Assembly (NCBI GenBank): GCA_021785695.1 | Contig: JAJYEQ010000003.1 | Span: 1-64,000 of the forward strand | DNA: 64,000 nucleotides | Origin: Actinomycetes bacterium | GTDB taxonomy: Bacteria; Actinomycetota; Acidimicrobiia; Acidimicrobiales; RAAP-2 | Reading direction: 5' to 3' | In this document: positions 17,681-25,738 of the stretch, piece by piece | How the letters are laid out: each line of letters starts with the position of its first letter | Numbering within the stretch: position 1 is the stretch's first letter | Made by a program: the position numbers and the translations under genes | The notes under the pieces: generated by a model | What the model was told of the DNA's origin: nothing | Seen by the model: the letters and a program-made list of their open reading frames with translations, nothing else | Database searches by the model: none

Positions 17681-17731
17681 GCCGCCGACGCTAGGACGCT
17701 CGGGCGGCGCGCGCGAGTCGCCGGGGCGGCC

Positions 17732-18397
17732 TCACGTCGCCGTCGAGCAGTGCCGTGCCTTCTTCATCTGGATCATGCGGGTCAGCTCGCGCGGCGTGGG
17801 CGCGCGGCCGAGCAGCGGCGCGGTGTTGGTGGAGCGGATGCCGTCGATGGCGATGGCCAGGTACCGCCGCCACAGGCCGGGCTCGGCGCTGGCGGTCAGC
17901 GCGATCACCTCGGCCATCATGGCCACGATGATGGACAGGTCCGTCGCCTCGATGCCCGCGCGCAGCTGGCCGGCGTCGCGCGCGCGGGTGAAGAGCGTCG
18001 TGATCACCGGGCGCAGCTGGCGCCGCGCGGCCAGGGCGTCGGCGCGGAACTGCGGCGAGCCCATCACCAGGTCGCGCAGCCCGTGGTTGCCCGCCATCGC
18101 CGTGCCCAGCCGCACCATGAGCGTCTCCAGCCCGGCCAGGGCGTCCTCGTGGGCCATGGCCGCCTCGGCCACGGCACTCACCTGAGAACGCAGGGCGTGG
18201 AACTGATGGTGGAGCAGCTCGTCCTTGCTGGCGAAGCGCCGGTAGATCGTCCCCACGCCGCACGCGGCCTCGCGGGCGATGTCCTCCATGGAGAAGTCCA
18301 GGCCCTGGAGCGCCATCACGCGCGTCGTCGCGTCGAGGATCCGCTGCAGATTCGCCTCGGCGTCGCGCCGCAGTGGTCGCAGTGAGGGGATCGTCAC
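17732..18397 (-). CDS. TetR-family regulator
   Basis: 221 aa. N-terminal helix-turn-helix: RILDATTRVMALQGLDFSMEDIAREAACGVGTIYRRFASKDELL. The C-terminal ligand domain is helical. Divergent from an EmrB/QacA-type transporter, which it probably represses. GTG 18397 is 6 nt after TACACT (+ 18404-18409). Confidence 0.88.
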   Translation of the reverse strand: MTIPSLRPLRRDAEANLQRILDATTRVMALQGLDFSMEDIAREAACGVGTIYRRFASKDELLHHQFHALRSQVSAVAEAAMAHEDALAGLETLMVRLGTAMAGNHGLRDLVMGSPQFRADALAARRQLRPVITTLFTRARDAGQLRAGIEATDLSIIVAMMAEVIALTASAEPGLWRRYLAIAIDGIRSTNTAPLLGRAPTPRELTRMIQMKKARHCSTAT

Positions 18398-18403
18398 GTC
18401 ACC

Positions 18404-18447
18404 AGTGTAGGGGAAGCGGAATGTTCCGCTCCGCTTTCCGCTACAGT
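18404..18447. promoter_or_regulatory. Divergent promoters with TetR-type operator
   Basis: The -10 of the TetR gene (TACACT, minus, 18404-18409) and the probable -10 of the transporter (TACAGT, plus, 18442-18447) enclose a perfect 16-bp palindrome AGCGGAATGTTCCGCT (18415-18430), with a partial second copy of the half-site to the right. A repressor bound there would block both promoters. Confidence 0.7.
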
Positions 18448-18476
18448 GGCTCGGTCACTCACCGAAAGGACGACCC

Positions 18477-20003
18477 GTGACCCCACTCCAGGCCCACGAG
18501 CACCACCACACGCGGCGCTGGGCGATCCTCGGCTTCCTCGGCCTCGCCCAGCTGATGGTGGTGCTCGACGCCACGGTCGTGAACATCGCGATGCCCACGA
18601 TCCAGCACGCGCTCCACTTCTCCAACGCCGAGCGGCAGTGGATCATCACGGCCTACTCGCTGGCCTTCGGCTCCCTGCTCTTCCTCGGCGGTCGCCTCAG
18701 TGACGTGCTGGGCCGCAAGGCCACCCTCATCATCGGCCTGGTCGGGTTCGCCGTGGCCTCGGCGATCGGCGGCGCGTCGACCAGCTTCATGATGCTGGCC
18801 ATCGCGCGGGCCGTGCAGGGGGCCTTCGGGGCGGTCCTCGCCCCGGCCGCGCTGGCCATGCTCTCGACGATCTTCGTCGACGCCAAGGAGCGCGCCACCG
18901 CGTTCTCGGTCTACGGAGCCATCGCCAGCTCTGGCGCGGCCCTCGGCCTGCTGCTGGGCGGGATCCTGACGCAGTACGCGTCGTGGCGCTGGACCTTGTT
19001 CGTAAACCTCATCATCGCGGCCATCACCCTGAGCGGCGTCCTGTCGCTGCTGGTCCACTCACGCTCCGAGCACCACGGAACCCTGGACCTGATGAGCACG
19101 CTGCTGGTGTCGGGAGGCCTGTTCGGCATCGTCTACGGGCTCTCGAACGCCGCCAACAGTGCCGCCAACGCCTTCGCCGATCACACCGCGGTGCCGTCCC
19201 TGGCCTCGAGCTTCTCGAGTGGCGCGTCCCTCCTGCCGCTCCTGGGCGGGATCGTGCTGGTCGGGGCCTTCGTCCTGCGCCAGCGACGGCTGGCCCACCC
19301 GATGCTGCCGCTGGGCGTGGTGACCGATCGCACCCGGGGCGGCGCGTTCCTGTCGATCTTCCTGTCGGCGATCGGCATGTTCGCGGTGTTCCTCTTCCTC
19401 ACCTACTACCTGCAGGGCACCCTGGGCTTCTCCCCGGTGGCGGCCGGTGTGGCCTTCTTGCCGATGCCCGCGGTCATCTCGGTGGTCGCGGTCCTCACCT
19501 CGACGCGCCTGCTGCCCAAGTTCGGGCCGCGCCCGCTCATGGGCCTGGGGATGCTGATCTCGGCGGCCGGGATGCTGTACTTCACCCGCCTGTCGGTGAG
19601 CGGCCACTACGCGACCCACGTGCTGCCCGGCCTGATCGTGACGGCGGTGGGCATGGGCCTGGTCTTCGCCCCGGCCATGAACGTGGCCACCTACCGCGTG
19701 GGGGCGAACGATGCTGGCGTGGCCTCGGCCACCGTCAACGTCGCCCAGCAGATCGGCGGCTCGATCGGCACGGCACTGCTCAACACCATCGCCGTCTCGA
19801 CGACCGCGGCCATGATCGCGAGCTCGCGCACCGCGGTGTCACCGACGCTGCTGGCCGCGCGCGCCCTGGTCCACGGCTACACCACCGCCTTCTGGTGGGC
19901 CATGGTGATCTTCCTGGTGGGCGGCGTCGTCGCCTTCACGGTGCTGCCCAAGGGACGTCTCGAGCCCGCCGCACCGGGTGCCGACCCCGTCCTGGTGCAC
20001 TGA
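18477..20003 (+). CDS. MFS drug-efflux transporter (DHA2, EmrB/QacA type)
   Basis: 508 aa, about 14 helices. Motif D1 LDATVVNIAMPTIQ and motif A GGRLSDVLGRKATLIIGL are typical, as is the motif C region GAALGLLLGGIL. A proton-driven multidrug exporter of the cytoplasmic membrane. GTG 18477 with GAAAGGAC just upstream. It ends 45 bp from the convergent ABC gene. Confidence 0.9.
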   Translation: MTPLQAHEHHHTRRWAILGFLGLAQLMVVLDATVVNIAMPTIQHALHFSNAERQWIITAYSLAFGSLLFLGGRLSDVLGRKATLIIGLVGFAVASAIGGASTSFMMLAIARAVQGAFGAVLAPAALAMLSTIFVDAKERATAFSVYGAIASSGAALGLLLGGILTQYASWRWTLFVNLIIAAITLSGVLSLLVHSRSEHHGTLDLMSTLLVSGGLFGIVYGLSNAANSAANAFADHTAVPSLASSFSSGASLLPLLGGIVLVGAFVLRQRRLAHPMLPLGVVTDRTRGGAFLSIFLSAIGMFAVFLFLTYYLQGTLGFSPVAAGVAFLPMPAVISVVAVLTSTRLLPKFGPRPLMGLGMLISAAGMLYFTRLSVSGHYATHVLPGLIVTAVGMGLVFAPAMNVATYRVGANDAGVASATVNVAQQIGGSIGTALLNTIAVSTTAAMIASSRTAVSPTLLAARALVHGYTTAFWWAMVIFLVGGVVAFTVLPKGRLEPAAPGADPVLVH

Positions 20004-20010
20004 GGCCATG

Positions 20011-20041
20011 CCCCGGGCCGCGGCGCCGCCGCGACCCGGGG
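20011..20041. terminator. Bidirectional GC hairpin between convergent genes
   Basis: CCCCGGG (20011-20017) pairs with CCCGGGG (20035-20041), and inside CGCGGCG pairs with CGCCGCG. It lies between the stop codons at 20003 and 20048. No T tract follows, as is common in high-GC genomes. Confidence 0.6.
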
Positions 20042-20047
20042 CGCCGC

Positions 20048-20812
20048 CTACTCGCTCAGGCCGGTGATCGCGGCGAGCAGGCTCTCCACGGTGAACTGGC
20101 TGGTCGGGGCGTCGCGAACCACCCGGCCCAGCCGCAGCACGATGATGCGGTCGGTCACCTCGAGCACGTGGGGCAGCGTGTGCGAGATGAACAGCACGCA
20201 CAGCCCGTGCGCCCGCGCCGACGTGATCACCTTGAGGACCTCGGCCGACTGGCGGGCTCCCAGGTGGTTCGTGGGCTCGTCGAGGATGATGACGTGCTTG
20301 GCCCAGGCGATGGCCCGGCCGATGGCGACGGCCTGACGCTGGCCCCCCGACAGCTCGGACACCGTGCGCTGGGTCTGGGGGATCGTGATCCCGACCCGCT
20401 CGAGCTGCTCGAGCGCCTCGCGCTCCATGGCCCGCTGGTCGAGGAAGCCCAGCCGGCCCAGCAGGCCGCCCCGGCGCCGCTCGCGCCCCAGGAAGATGTT
20501 GGCGCCGATCGACAGGTCCGGCGCGAGGCCCGAGTCCTGGTACAGCGTCTCGATGCCGGCCACCATCGAGTCGTGCGGCGAGCGCCAGTGACGCAGCTGG
20601 CCGTCGACGAAGATCTCGCCCGAGTCGGCAGAGTTGACCCCCGACACCGTCTTGATCAGCGACGACTTGCCGGCGCCGTTGTCGCCCACCAGGCCGATGA
20701 CCTCGCCGCCGTAGGCGGAGAAGCTCACGTCGTGGAGGGCCTCGACCGAGCCGTAGTGCAGGTTGATGTGCCGCAGCTCGAGCACCGGGGTCCGCGTCTC
20801 GGTGGTGGTCAC
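20048..20812 (-). CDS. Sugar ABC transporter ATP-binding protein
   Basis: 254 aa. Walker A GDNGAGKSS, signature LSGGQRQAVAIGRA, Walker B HVIILDEPTNHLG, switch His in LFISHTL. Only one nucleotide-binding domain, unlike RbsA/XylG/AraG with two; this is the FrcA-type layout. GTG 20812 overlaps the permease stop (GTGA). It must work as a homodimer with the permease. Confidence 0.9.
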   Translation of the reverse strand: MTTTETRTPVLELRHINLHYGSVEALHDVSFSAYGGEVIGLVGDNGAGKSSLIKTVSGVNSADSGEIFVDGQLRHWRSPHDSMVAGIETLYQDSGLAPDLSIGANIFLGRERRRGGLLGRLGFLDQRAMEREALEQLERVGITIPQTQRTVSELSGGQRQAVAIGRAIAWAKHVIILDEPTNHLGARQSAEVLKVITSARAHGLCVLFISHTLPHVLEVTDRIIVLRLGRVVRDAPTSQFTVESLLAAITGLSE

Positions 20813-21834
20813 GACAGCCTCCGCGATCGGCGACGGAACGTCTGGAGCAGGGCGGCCACGGCGATGAGCGCCCCGACGACCACCTGGATCCAGGTCGGCG
20901 GCACGTTGATGAAGATGAGGCCGTCGCTCACGATGGTCAGGACCGCGGCCCCGAGCATGGTGCCCGCCCAGCGACCGATCCCCCCGGTCAGCGACGCGCC
21001 CCCGATCACCACGGCGGCGATGGCGATCAGGTTGGCCGAGTTGCTCACGCCGGTCGTCGCGGCACCCGAGCCCGAGCGGATGTAGAAGAACATGCCGGTC
21101 AACCCCGCCAGGACCCCGCTCATCACGTAGATCGAGACCAGGTGCCGGCGCACGGCGATGCCGGCGGCGCGGGCGGCGAACTCGTTGGAGCCGATCGCGA
21201 AGGTGTAGCGGCCGTAGGCGGTGAGGTGGAGCACGACGCCCAGGACGATCGAGATCACCAGGATGATGGCCACCAGCCAGGTGACCATCCCGATCCCCGA
21301 GGCGCTCCAGTAGATGGCGCCCGGGTTGTAGCCCACCGGTGCGCCCCGGGAGATGACCAAGGCCAGTCCGGCCCCCACGCTGTAGGTGACCAGCGTGGCG
21401 ACGAAGGGCACGAGGTCGAACACGGTGATCAGCAGGGCGCTGAAGCCCCCGGCGAGCGCACCCACGGCCGCGCAGGCCAGAGCGCCCACCACCAGCACCA
21501 GGGCCTCGTTGACCTTGGCGTTGACCAGCGGCTGGATCCACCCCGCCGCCACCACGCCCGAGACCGCCGCCGTCGAGCCCACGGCCAGGTCGATGCCGCC
21601 CGCGACGATGACGTAGGTCTCGGCCAGGGCGATCAGCACCAGGCCGGAGAAGTCGGTGAGCAGGTTGGAGAACTCGCCGGTCTGGAAGAACAGCGAGTTG
21701 CGCGTACCGAAGAAGATGATCAGCGCCGCCAGGACGACGAAGAGCACGACCTGCTGGTTGGTCAGGGTCCGCCGGAGCCACGACGCCCGCGCAGCGGGCT
21801 CGGTGACGTCCTCGGTCTGCGTGCTGGTGGCCAC
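20809..21834 (-). CDS. Sugar ABC transporter permease (RbsC/FrcC family)
   Basis: 341 aa, about ten helices, BPD_transp_2 family: LIALAETYVIVAGGIDLAVGSTAAVSGVV and IGSNEFAARAAGIAV are typical RbsC-family motifs (the latter is the ATPase-contact loop). Forms a homodimer in the cytoplasmic membrane with the ATPase encoded just downstream. Separated from the upstream binding-protein gene by a strong hairpin. Confidence 0.92.
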   Translation of the reverse strand: MATSTQTEDVTEPAARASWLRRTLTNQQVVLFVVLAALIIFFGTRNSLFFQTGEFSNLLTDFSGLVLIALAETYVIVAGGIDLAVGSTAAVSGVVAAGWIQPLVNAKVNEALVLVVGALACAAVGALAGGFSALLITVFDLVPFVATLVTYSVGAGLALVISRGAPVGYNPGAIYWSASGIGMVTWLVAIILVISIVLGVVLHLTAYGRYTFAIGSNEFAARAAGIAVRRHLVSIYVMSGVLAGLTGMFFYIRSGSGAATTGVSNSANLIAIAAVVIGGASLTGGIGRWAGTMLGAAVLTIVSDGLIFINVPPTWIQVVVGALIAVAALLQTFRRRSRRLS

Positions 21835-21874
21835 CGACCCCCCTCGCGGATCTCAGGCGCAATCTAGCCACGAC

Positions 21875-21910
21875 GCTGCGGGGCCGGGGACGCGTCCCCG
21901 GCCCCGCAGC
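21875..21910 (-). terminator. Perfect 36-bp palindrome within the sugar ABC operon
   Basis: The arms are 18 bp each, perfectly complementary, centred on ACGCGT at 21890-21895, with no unpaired loop beyond the hairpin turn. It lies 7 bp after the stop of the binding-protein gene and 40 bp before the permease start. Hairpins in this place commonly stop part of the transcripts or protect the upstream mRNA, giving more binding protein than permease. Confidence 0.65.
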
Positions 21911-21916
21911 GGCGGC

Positions 21917-22939
21917 TCAGCTGGCCACGTACTGGTACTTGGCCAGGATCGCCTTGGGCGTGCGCGGCGTCAGGGTGATGTTGGGCAGCGTTTGCAGGTG
22001 GGGGACCTTGTGGCCGTGCAGCGCGGCGACCGCGTACTTGATGATGAGCGTCCCCTCCAGCGTCGGCTGCTGGGAGATGATCGCCGACAGCGATCCGAGG
22101 CCACCGGCCACCATCGAGGCGATGTTGGCGGCGTAGGCGTCGTAGCCCACGATCTTGATCTTGGCTCCGGCCGCGCCCGACGCCTTCACGGCGGCCGTGG
22201 CACCCTCGGCGTCCGTGCCGTCAACGGCGAAGATGCCAGCCAGGTGATGGGCCGCGATGTCCTGGGCGAAGGCGCTCTGGGCCACCGCCGGCTGGGACTG
22301 GCTGACGACGTCGTTGAGCAGTGTGATGTTCGGGTACTTGGCCTTGACCTCGGCCTTGAAGGCCGCCACGCGGGCCGCGTCGGTCGAGGTGGTCAGCGAG
22401 GACACCCCGATGGCCACCGAGCACTTGGACGACGCCGTGCAGGTCTTGGCGTAGTTCATGGCCTTGGCCAGCGCGTCCGCGGCCGCCTTGCCGCCTTGCG
22501 TGTTGTTGCCGGTCACCCACGAGGTGATGTTCTTCTGGTACGAGGATCCCGAGTCCACGTTGAAGACCTTGATGTGATTCTTCACCGCGCCCGCGATGTA
22601 GGGGTTCAGGGCCTTGGTGTCGGTGGGCGCGATGACCAGGGCGTTGGGGTGCAGCGCCAGCACCTGCTGGACGACCGGTATCTGCGTGGACGGCGAGTAG
22701 TCGACCGGGTCGCCCTGCCAGATCAGGTTGACGTGGAGCTTGAGCGCCTCGGCGTGGGCGCCCACGTACATCGACTGGAAGAACGGGTCGGCCTCGGCCC
22801 CCACGACGAAAGCAATGGTGTACTTCTTGCCCGCAGCCGACGCCACCGACGACGCGCCGCCCACAAAGGCCAGTGACGACGCCAGCAGGGTCGAGGCCAG
22901 AGCCGCTCCCTGCGCCAAGCGCCACGTTCGTGACTTCAT
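21917..22939 (-). CDS. Sugar-binding protein of ABC transporter (RbsB/FrcB type)
   Basis: 340 aa. Signal peptide with a basic start, hydrophobic core and ASAAG cleavage region. There is no lipobox cysteine, so it would not be lipid-anchored. Type I periplasmic-binding fold: KYTIAFVVGAEADPFFQSMYVGAHAEA, ALVIAPTDTKAL, NVDSGSS and GYDAYAANIASMVAGGLGS resemble ribose/fructose-binding proteins. Gene lies under a LacI-type operator at 23011-23024. Confidence 0.9.
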   Translation of the reverse strand: MKSRTWRLAQGAALASTLLASSLAFVGGASSVASAAGKKYTIAFVVGAEADPFFQSMYVGAHAEALKLHVNLIWQGDPVDYSPSTQIPVVQQVLALHPNALVIAPTDTKALNPYIAGAVKNHIKVFNVDSGSSYQKNITSWVTGNNTQGGKAAADALAKAMNYAKTCTASSKCSVAIGVSSLTTSTDAARVAAFKAEVKAKYPNITLLNDVVSQSQPAVAQSAFAQDIAAHHLAGIFAVDGTDAEGATAAVKASGAAGAKIKIVGYDAYAANIASMVAGGLGSLSAIISQQPTLEGTLIIKYAVAALHGHKVPHLQTLPNITLTPRTPKAILAKYQYVAS

Positions 22940-23010
22940 TGCTGGTTACCCCCTTATGACGACCTGCGCCCTCCCTGGCCGCGTGGTCCAGCGAGGACGC
23001 TAGCGGTCGC

Positions 23011-23024
23011 TGACATCGTTGTCA
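23011..23024. promoter_or_regulatory. LacI-family operator
   Basis: TGACATCGTTGTCA is a near-perfect palindrome of the form TGACA-N4-TGTCA with the central CG typical of LacI/GalR operators. It overlaps the stop codon of the lacI-like gene (23022-23024) and lies about 72 bp upstream of the binding-protein start, so the regulator can control the transporter genes separately from itself. Confidence 0.75.
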
Positions 23025-24083
23025 ATGGAGGGCCGGCAATGCCCCGGGACCAGCGATTTCCCCCGACCCCCGCACGATCAGGCGCGTCGGCGGGGCCTCG
23101 CGGCGGGCGGGTTGCTCGTCGCCGTCGATGCGCGCGAACAGCAGCTCAGCCGCGCGACGTCCCACCGCCTCGACGTCCTGGGCCACGACGGTGACCGCCG
23201 GATCCAGGACGTCGGACAGGTCGAAGTCGTCAAAACCCGCCAGGGCGACGCGCTGGGCGAGGCCCCGGGCGCGCAGCGCGTAGACCACGCCCATGGTGAG
23301 CAGGTTCTGCCCGGCGAAGAACGCGGTCGGCGGCCCGGGCTGGTCGAGCAGGCGATCGGCCGCGGCCCGCGCCGCGGCGACCGAGCGCAGCTCGAGCACC
23401 TCGAGGGCGTCGTCGTGCGCGATGCCCGCCGCCGCCAGGGCCTCGCGGTAGCCGGCGCGGCGCTCCAGCGCCGTCGCGATGCGCGTCAGGTCACCGAGGA
23501 ACGCGACGCGCCGGTGGCCGTGGGCCAGGAGATGGGCGACGGCCTCGCGCGTGCCGGCGCGCGCGTCGACCACCACCGCGTCGGCCTCCAGGTGCCGTGG
23601 CGGCCGGTCGACGAACACGACGGGCACGCCGGCGCCCTGTTCGGCCCCCAAGTACGCGTGGTCGTCGCTGGCCGGGGCGATGATCACCCCGTCGACGCGG
23701 TGGCGCGACATCGCGGCCACCAGCTGGTGCTCGCGCTCGGGGTTCTCCTCCAGCGACGCGGCCAGGACCGACACGGCGTGCCCGCGGGCGACCTCCTCGA
23801 TGGCCCGCAGCACGCGCGCCGAGTAGGGGTTGGACAGGTCCTCGAGCAGCACCGCGATCGTCGAGGAGCGGCCGTCGCGGCGGCGCAGGGCGCGCGCGCC
23901 CAGGTTGGGCTGGTAGTTGAGCTCGCTGACCGCCGCGCGCACGCGCCGCGACAGCTCCTCGACCACGCCGGGCTCGCCGTTGACGACCCGCGAGGCGGTC
24001 TTCAGCGAGACGCCTGCGAGATGGGCCACGTCCTTCAGGGTCGTGCGGCTGCGCACCCCCGCGGGGACCGGCACCTCGGTCAC
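23022..24083 (-). CDS. LacI-family transcriptional regulator
   Basis: 353 aa. N-terminal helix-turn-helix TTLKDVAHLAGVSLKTASRVVNGEPGVV and hinge NYQPNLGARALRR, then a sugar-binding PBP-like domain (IAVLLEDLSNPY, GVIIAPASDD, VVFVDRPP, GFDDFDLSDVLDPAVTVVAQD). GTG 24083 has GGAGG 4 nt upstream and TAGTCT further up. Sits between the ROK kinase and the transporter genes and probably binds 23011-23024. Confidence 0.92.
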   Translation of the reverse strand: MTEVPVPAGVRSRTTLKDVAHLAGVSLKTASRVVNGEPGVVEELSRRVRAAVSELNYQPNLGARALRRRDGRSSTIAVLLEDLSNPYSARVLRAIEEVARGHAVSVLAASLEENPEREHQLVAAMSRHRVDGVIIAPASDDHAYLGAEQGAGVPVVFVDRPPRHLEADAVVVDARAGTREAVAHLLAHGHRRVAFLGDLTRIATALERRAGYREALAAAGIAHDDALEVLELRSVAAARAAADRLLDQPGPPTAFFAGQNLLTMGVVYALRARGLAQRVALAGFDDFDLSDVLDPAVTVVAQDVEAVGRRAAELLFARIDGDEQPARREAPPTRLIVRGSGEIAGPGALPALH

Positions 24084-24145
24084 GTCCCTCCTTCGATGAT
24101 CCTGGGCAGCGAGACTACACAGCCGGTGCCCGCGCGACCACTGCC

Positions 24146-25039
24146 TCAGGCCAGGGCGGCGCGGCCCACCGCGAAAGCCCCGACGATGCCCGAGGCCAGT
24201 CCCAGACCGGGCTCGACCACGTAGCGGTCGATCCCGGTGGTCAGCTCGGGCACGTCGAGGTAGCCGTTGAGGTGGCGGCGCACGTGGTCGCGCACCCGCT
24301 CGATCAGACCGGGCACCGCCATGATCCCGCCGCCGAGCACGATGACCTGCGCGGCCGTGATCGTGGCCACGTTGACGACGGCGTCGCTGAGGTAGCTGCT
24401 CTCGAGCTCCCAGGCCGGATGGTCCTCGGGCAGTTGGGGCCCCCCGGTGCGGTGCCAGCGCCGCTTGACGGCCTCGCCCGAGGCCAGTCCCTCCAGGCAG
24501 TCGCCGTGGGACGGGCACGAGCCGGCGAAGTCGTCGCCCTGGCGGCGCCGCACCACCATGTGGCCGAGCTCGGGGTGCAGCAGGCCGTGGATGATGCGGC
24601 CCCCGACCACCAGCCCACCACCGATGCCGGTGCCGATGGTCAGGTAGGCGACGACGTCGCGGCCCTGGCCCGCGCCGTAGCGATGCTCGGCGAGGGCCGC
24701 CGCCCCGGTGTCGGTATCGAAGCCGAGCGGGAGATCACCGAAGCGACTGGCCACCGCGTCGACCCAGGAGGCCCCCCGCCAGGGGATCTTCGGGGTCGTG
24801 GCGGCGATCCGGCGCTGGGAGAAGTCGATGGGCCCAAACGACGCCACTCCGATCGCCGACAGGGGCGTGGCCGCGTGGCGCTCGGCCAGCCAGTCCATGA
24901 CGCGCGGCAGGGTGTCGGCGGGCGTGGTGGTGGCCAGCACGTGGCGCGGGGCGTCTCGGATCTCCTCCCAGGTGCGCCCGGCGGCCAGCACCATCTTCGT
25001 CCCCCCGGCCTCGATGGCCCCGATCATCGGCTCACCCAT
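24146..25039 (-). CDS. ROK-family sugar kinase, probably fructokinase
   Basis: 297 aa. ATP-binding IEAGGTKMVLA, catalytic region DTDTGAAALAE, GTGIGGGLVVGGRI, and the zinc site HPELGHM...CPSHGDCLEGLASG. The short DFAGSCPSHGDC pattern is found in ScrK-type ROK fructokinases. With the single-domain ABC importer downstream the set resembles the Frc fructose system, so the substrate is likely fructose or another ketose/hexose. ATG 25039 has GGAGG upstream and TAGTGT as possible -10. Confidence 0.88.
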   Translation of the reverse strand: MGEPMIGAIEAGGTKMVLAAGRTWEEIRDAPRHVLATTTPADTLPRVMDWLAERHAATPLSAIGVASFGPIDFSQRRIAATTPKIPWRGASWVDAVASRFGDLPLGFDTDTGAAALAEHRYGAGQGRDVVAYLTIGTGIGGGLVVGGRIIHGLLHPELGHMVVRRRQGDDFAGSCPSHGDCLEGLASGEAVKRRWHRTGGPQLPEDHPAWELESSYLSDAVVNVATITAAQVIVLGGGIMAVPGLIERVRDHVRRHLNGYLDVPELTTGIDRYVVEPGLGLASGIVGAFAVGRAALA

Positions 25040-25061
25040 GCCCGCTCCTGACCTCCCGACA

Positions 25062-25643
25062 CTAGGCCGACGTCGCGCCGGTGCGGCGCGGGCCCGGCCC
25101 CGCCGCGCGGTGGCCCGCCACGACGAAGCGCCAGGGTCGCTCCTGCTCCCGCGTCAGCCCGACACGGCCCGTGACGGCGACGGCCACCGGGTCGTCCGCC
25201 GCGAGCAGCCAGGCCCGCCGGGCCCGCGAGCCGGCCACCAGGACGCCGCTGTCGGACCCGGTCAGGCCGAGGTAGCGCGTCAGCAGCCCCGGCCCCCGCA
25301 GCGCCGCGACCGGACGACCGCGCGCGTCGAGCGCCTCCCCGGCCCGCAGCAGGACGGCGCTGGCCTCCCCGCGCGGGCCCGTCACGACGTTGGCACACCA
25401 GTGGACGCCGTAGCTGCGGTAGACGTAGAGCCGGCCGGGCGGCCCGAACATCACCGCGCACCGCGGCGTCGGCCCCCGGTAGGCGTGGGAGGCCGGGTCG
25501 CGGCGGCCCCCGTAGGCCTCGACCTCGACCAGGCGCACCCGCCGGCGCTCCGGCCCCGCGGCGACCACCAGGACCGCCCCGAGCAGGCGGGGGGCGACCT
25601 CCTCGGCGGGCGCGGCCAGGTCGACCGTGGTCAGGCGCGCCAT
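25062..25643 (-). CDS. 3-methyladenine DNA glycosylase (AAG/MPG type)
   Basis: 193 aa. Typical AAG family strings: LLGAVLV, VRLVEVEAYGGRRDPASHAYRGPTPR (with the catalytic Glu), VMFGPPGRLYVYRSYGVHWCANVV, EASAVLLRAGE and GPGLLTRYLGLTG. It removes alkylated purines in base-excision repair. ATG 25643 with CAGAGT 6 nt upstream, so probably leaderless. Confidence 0.92.
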   Translation of the reverse strand: MARLTTVDLAAPAEEVAPRLLGAVLVVAAGPERRRVRLVEVEAYGGRRDPASHAYRGPTPRCAVMFGPPGRLYVYRSYGVHWCANVVTGPRGEASAVLLRAGEALDARGRPVAALRGPGLLTRYLGLTGSDSGVLVAGSRARRAWLLAADDPVAVAVTGRVGLTREQERPWRFVVAGHRAAGPGPRRTGATSA

Positions 25644-25738
25644 CTCTCGACTCTGCCACAACGCCCGCCCGGGACGGACCGGCCAACCGTGACAAGATCG
25701 ACGAACGGCACGCGCCAGCGCGGCAGAGAGGAGGCGTC

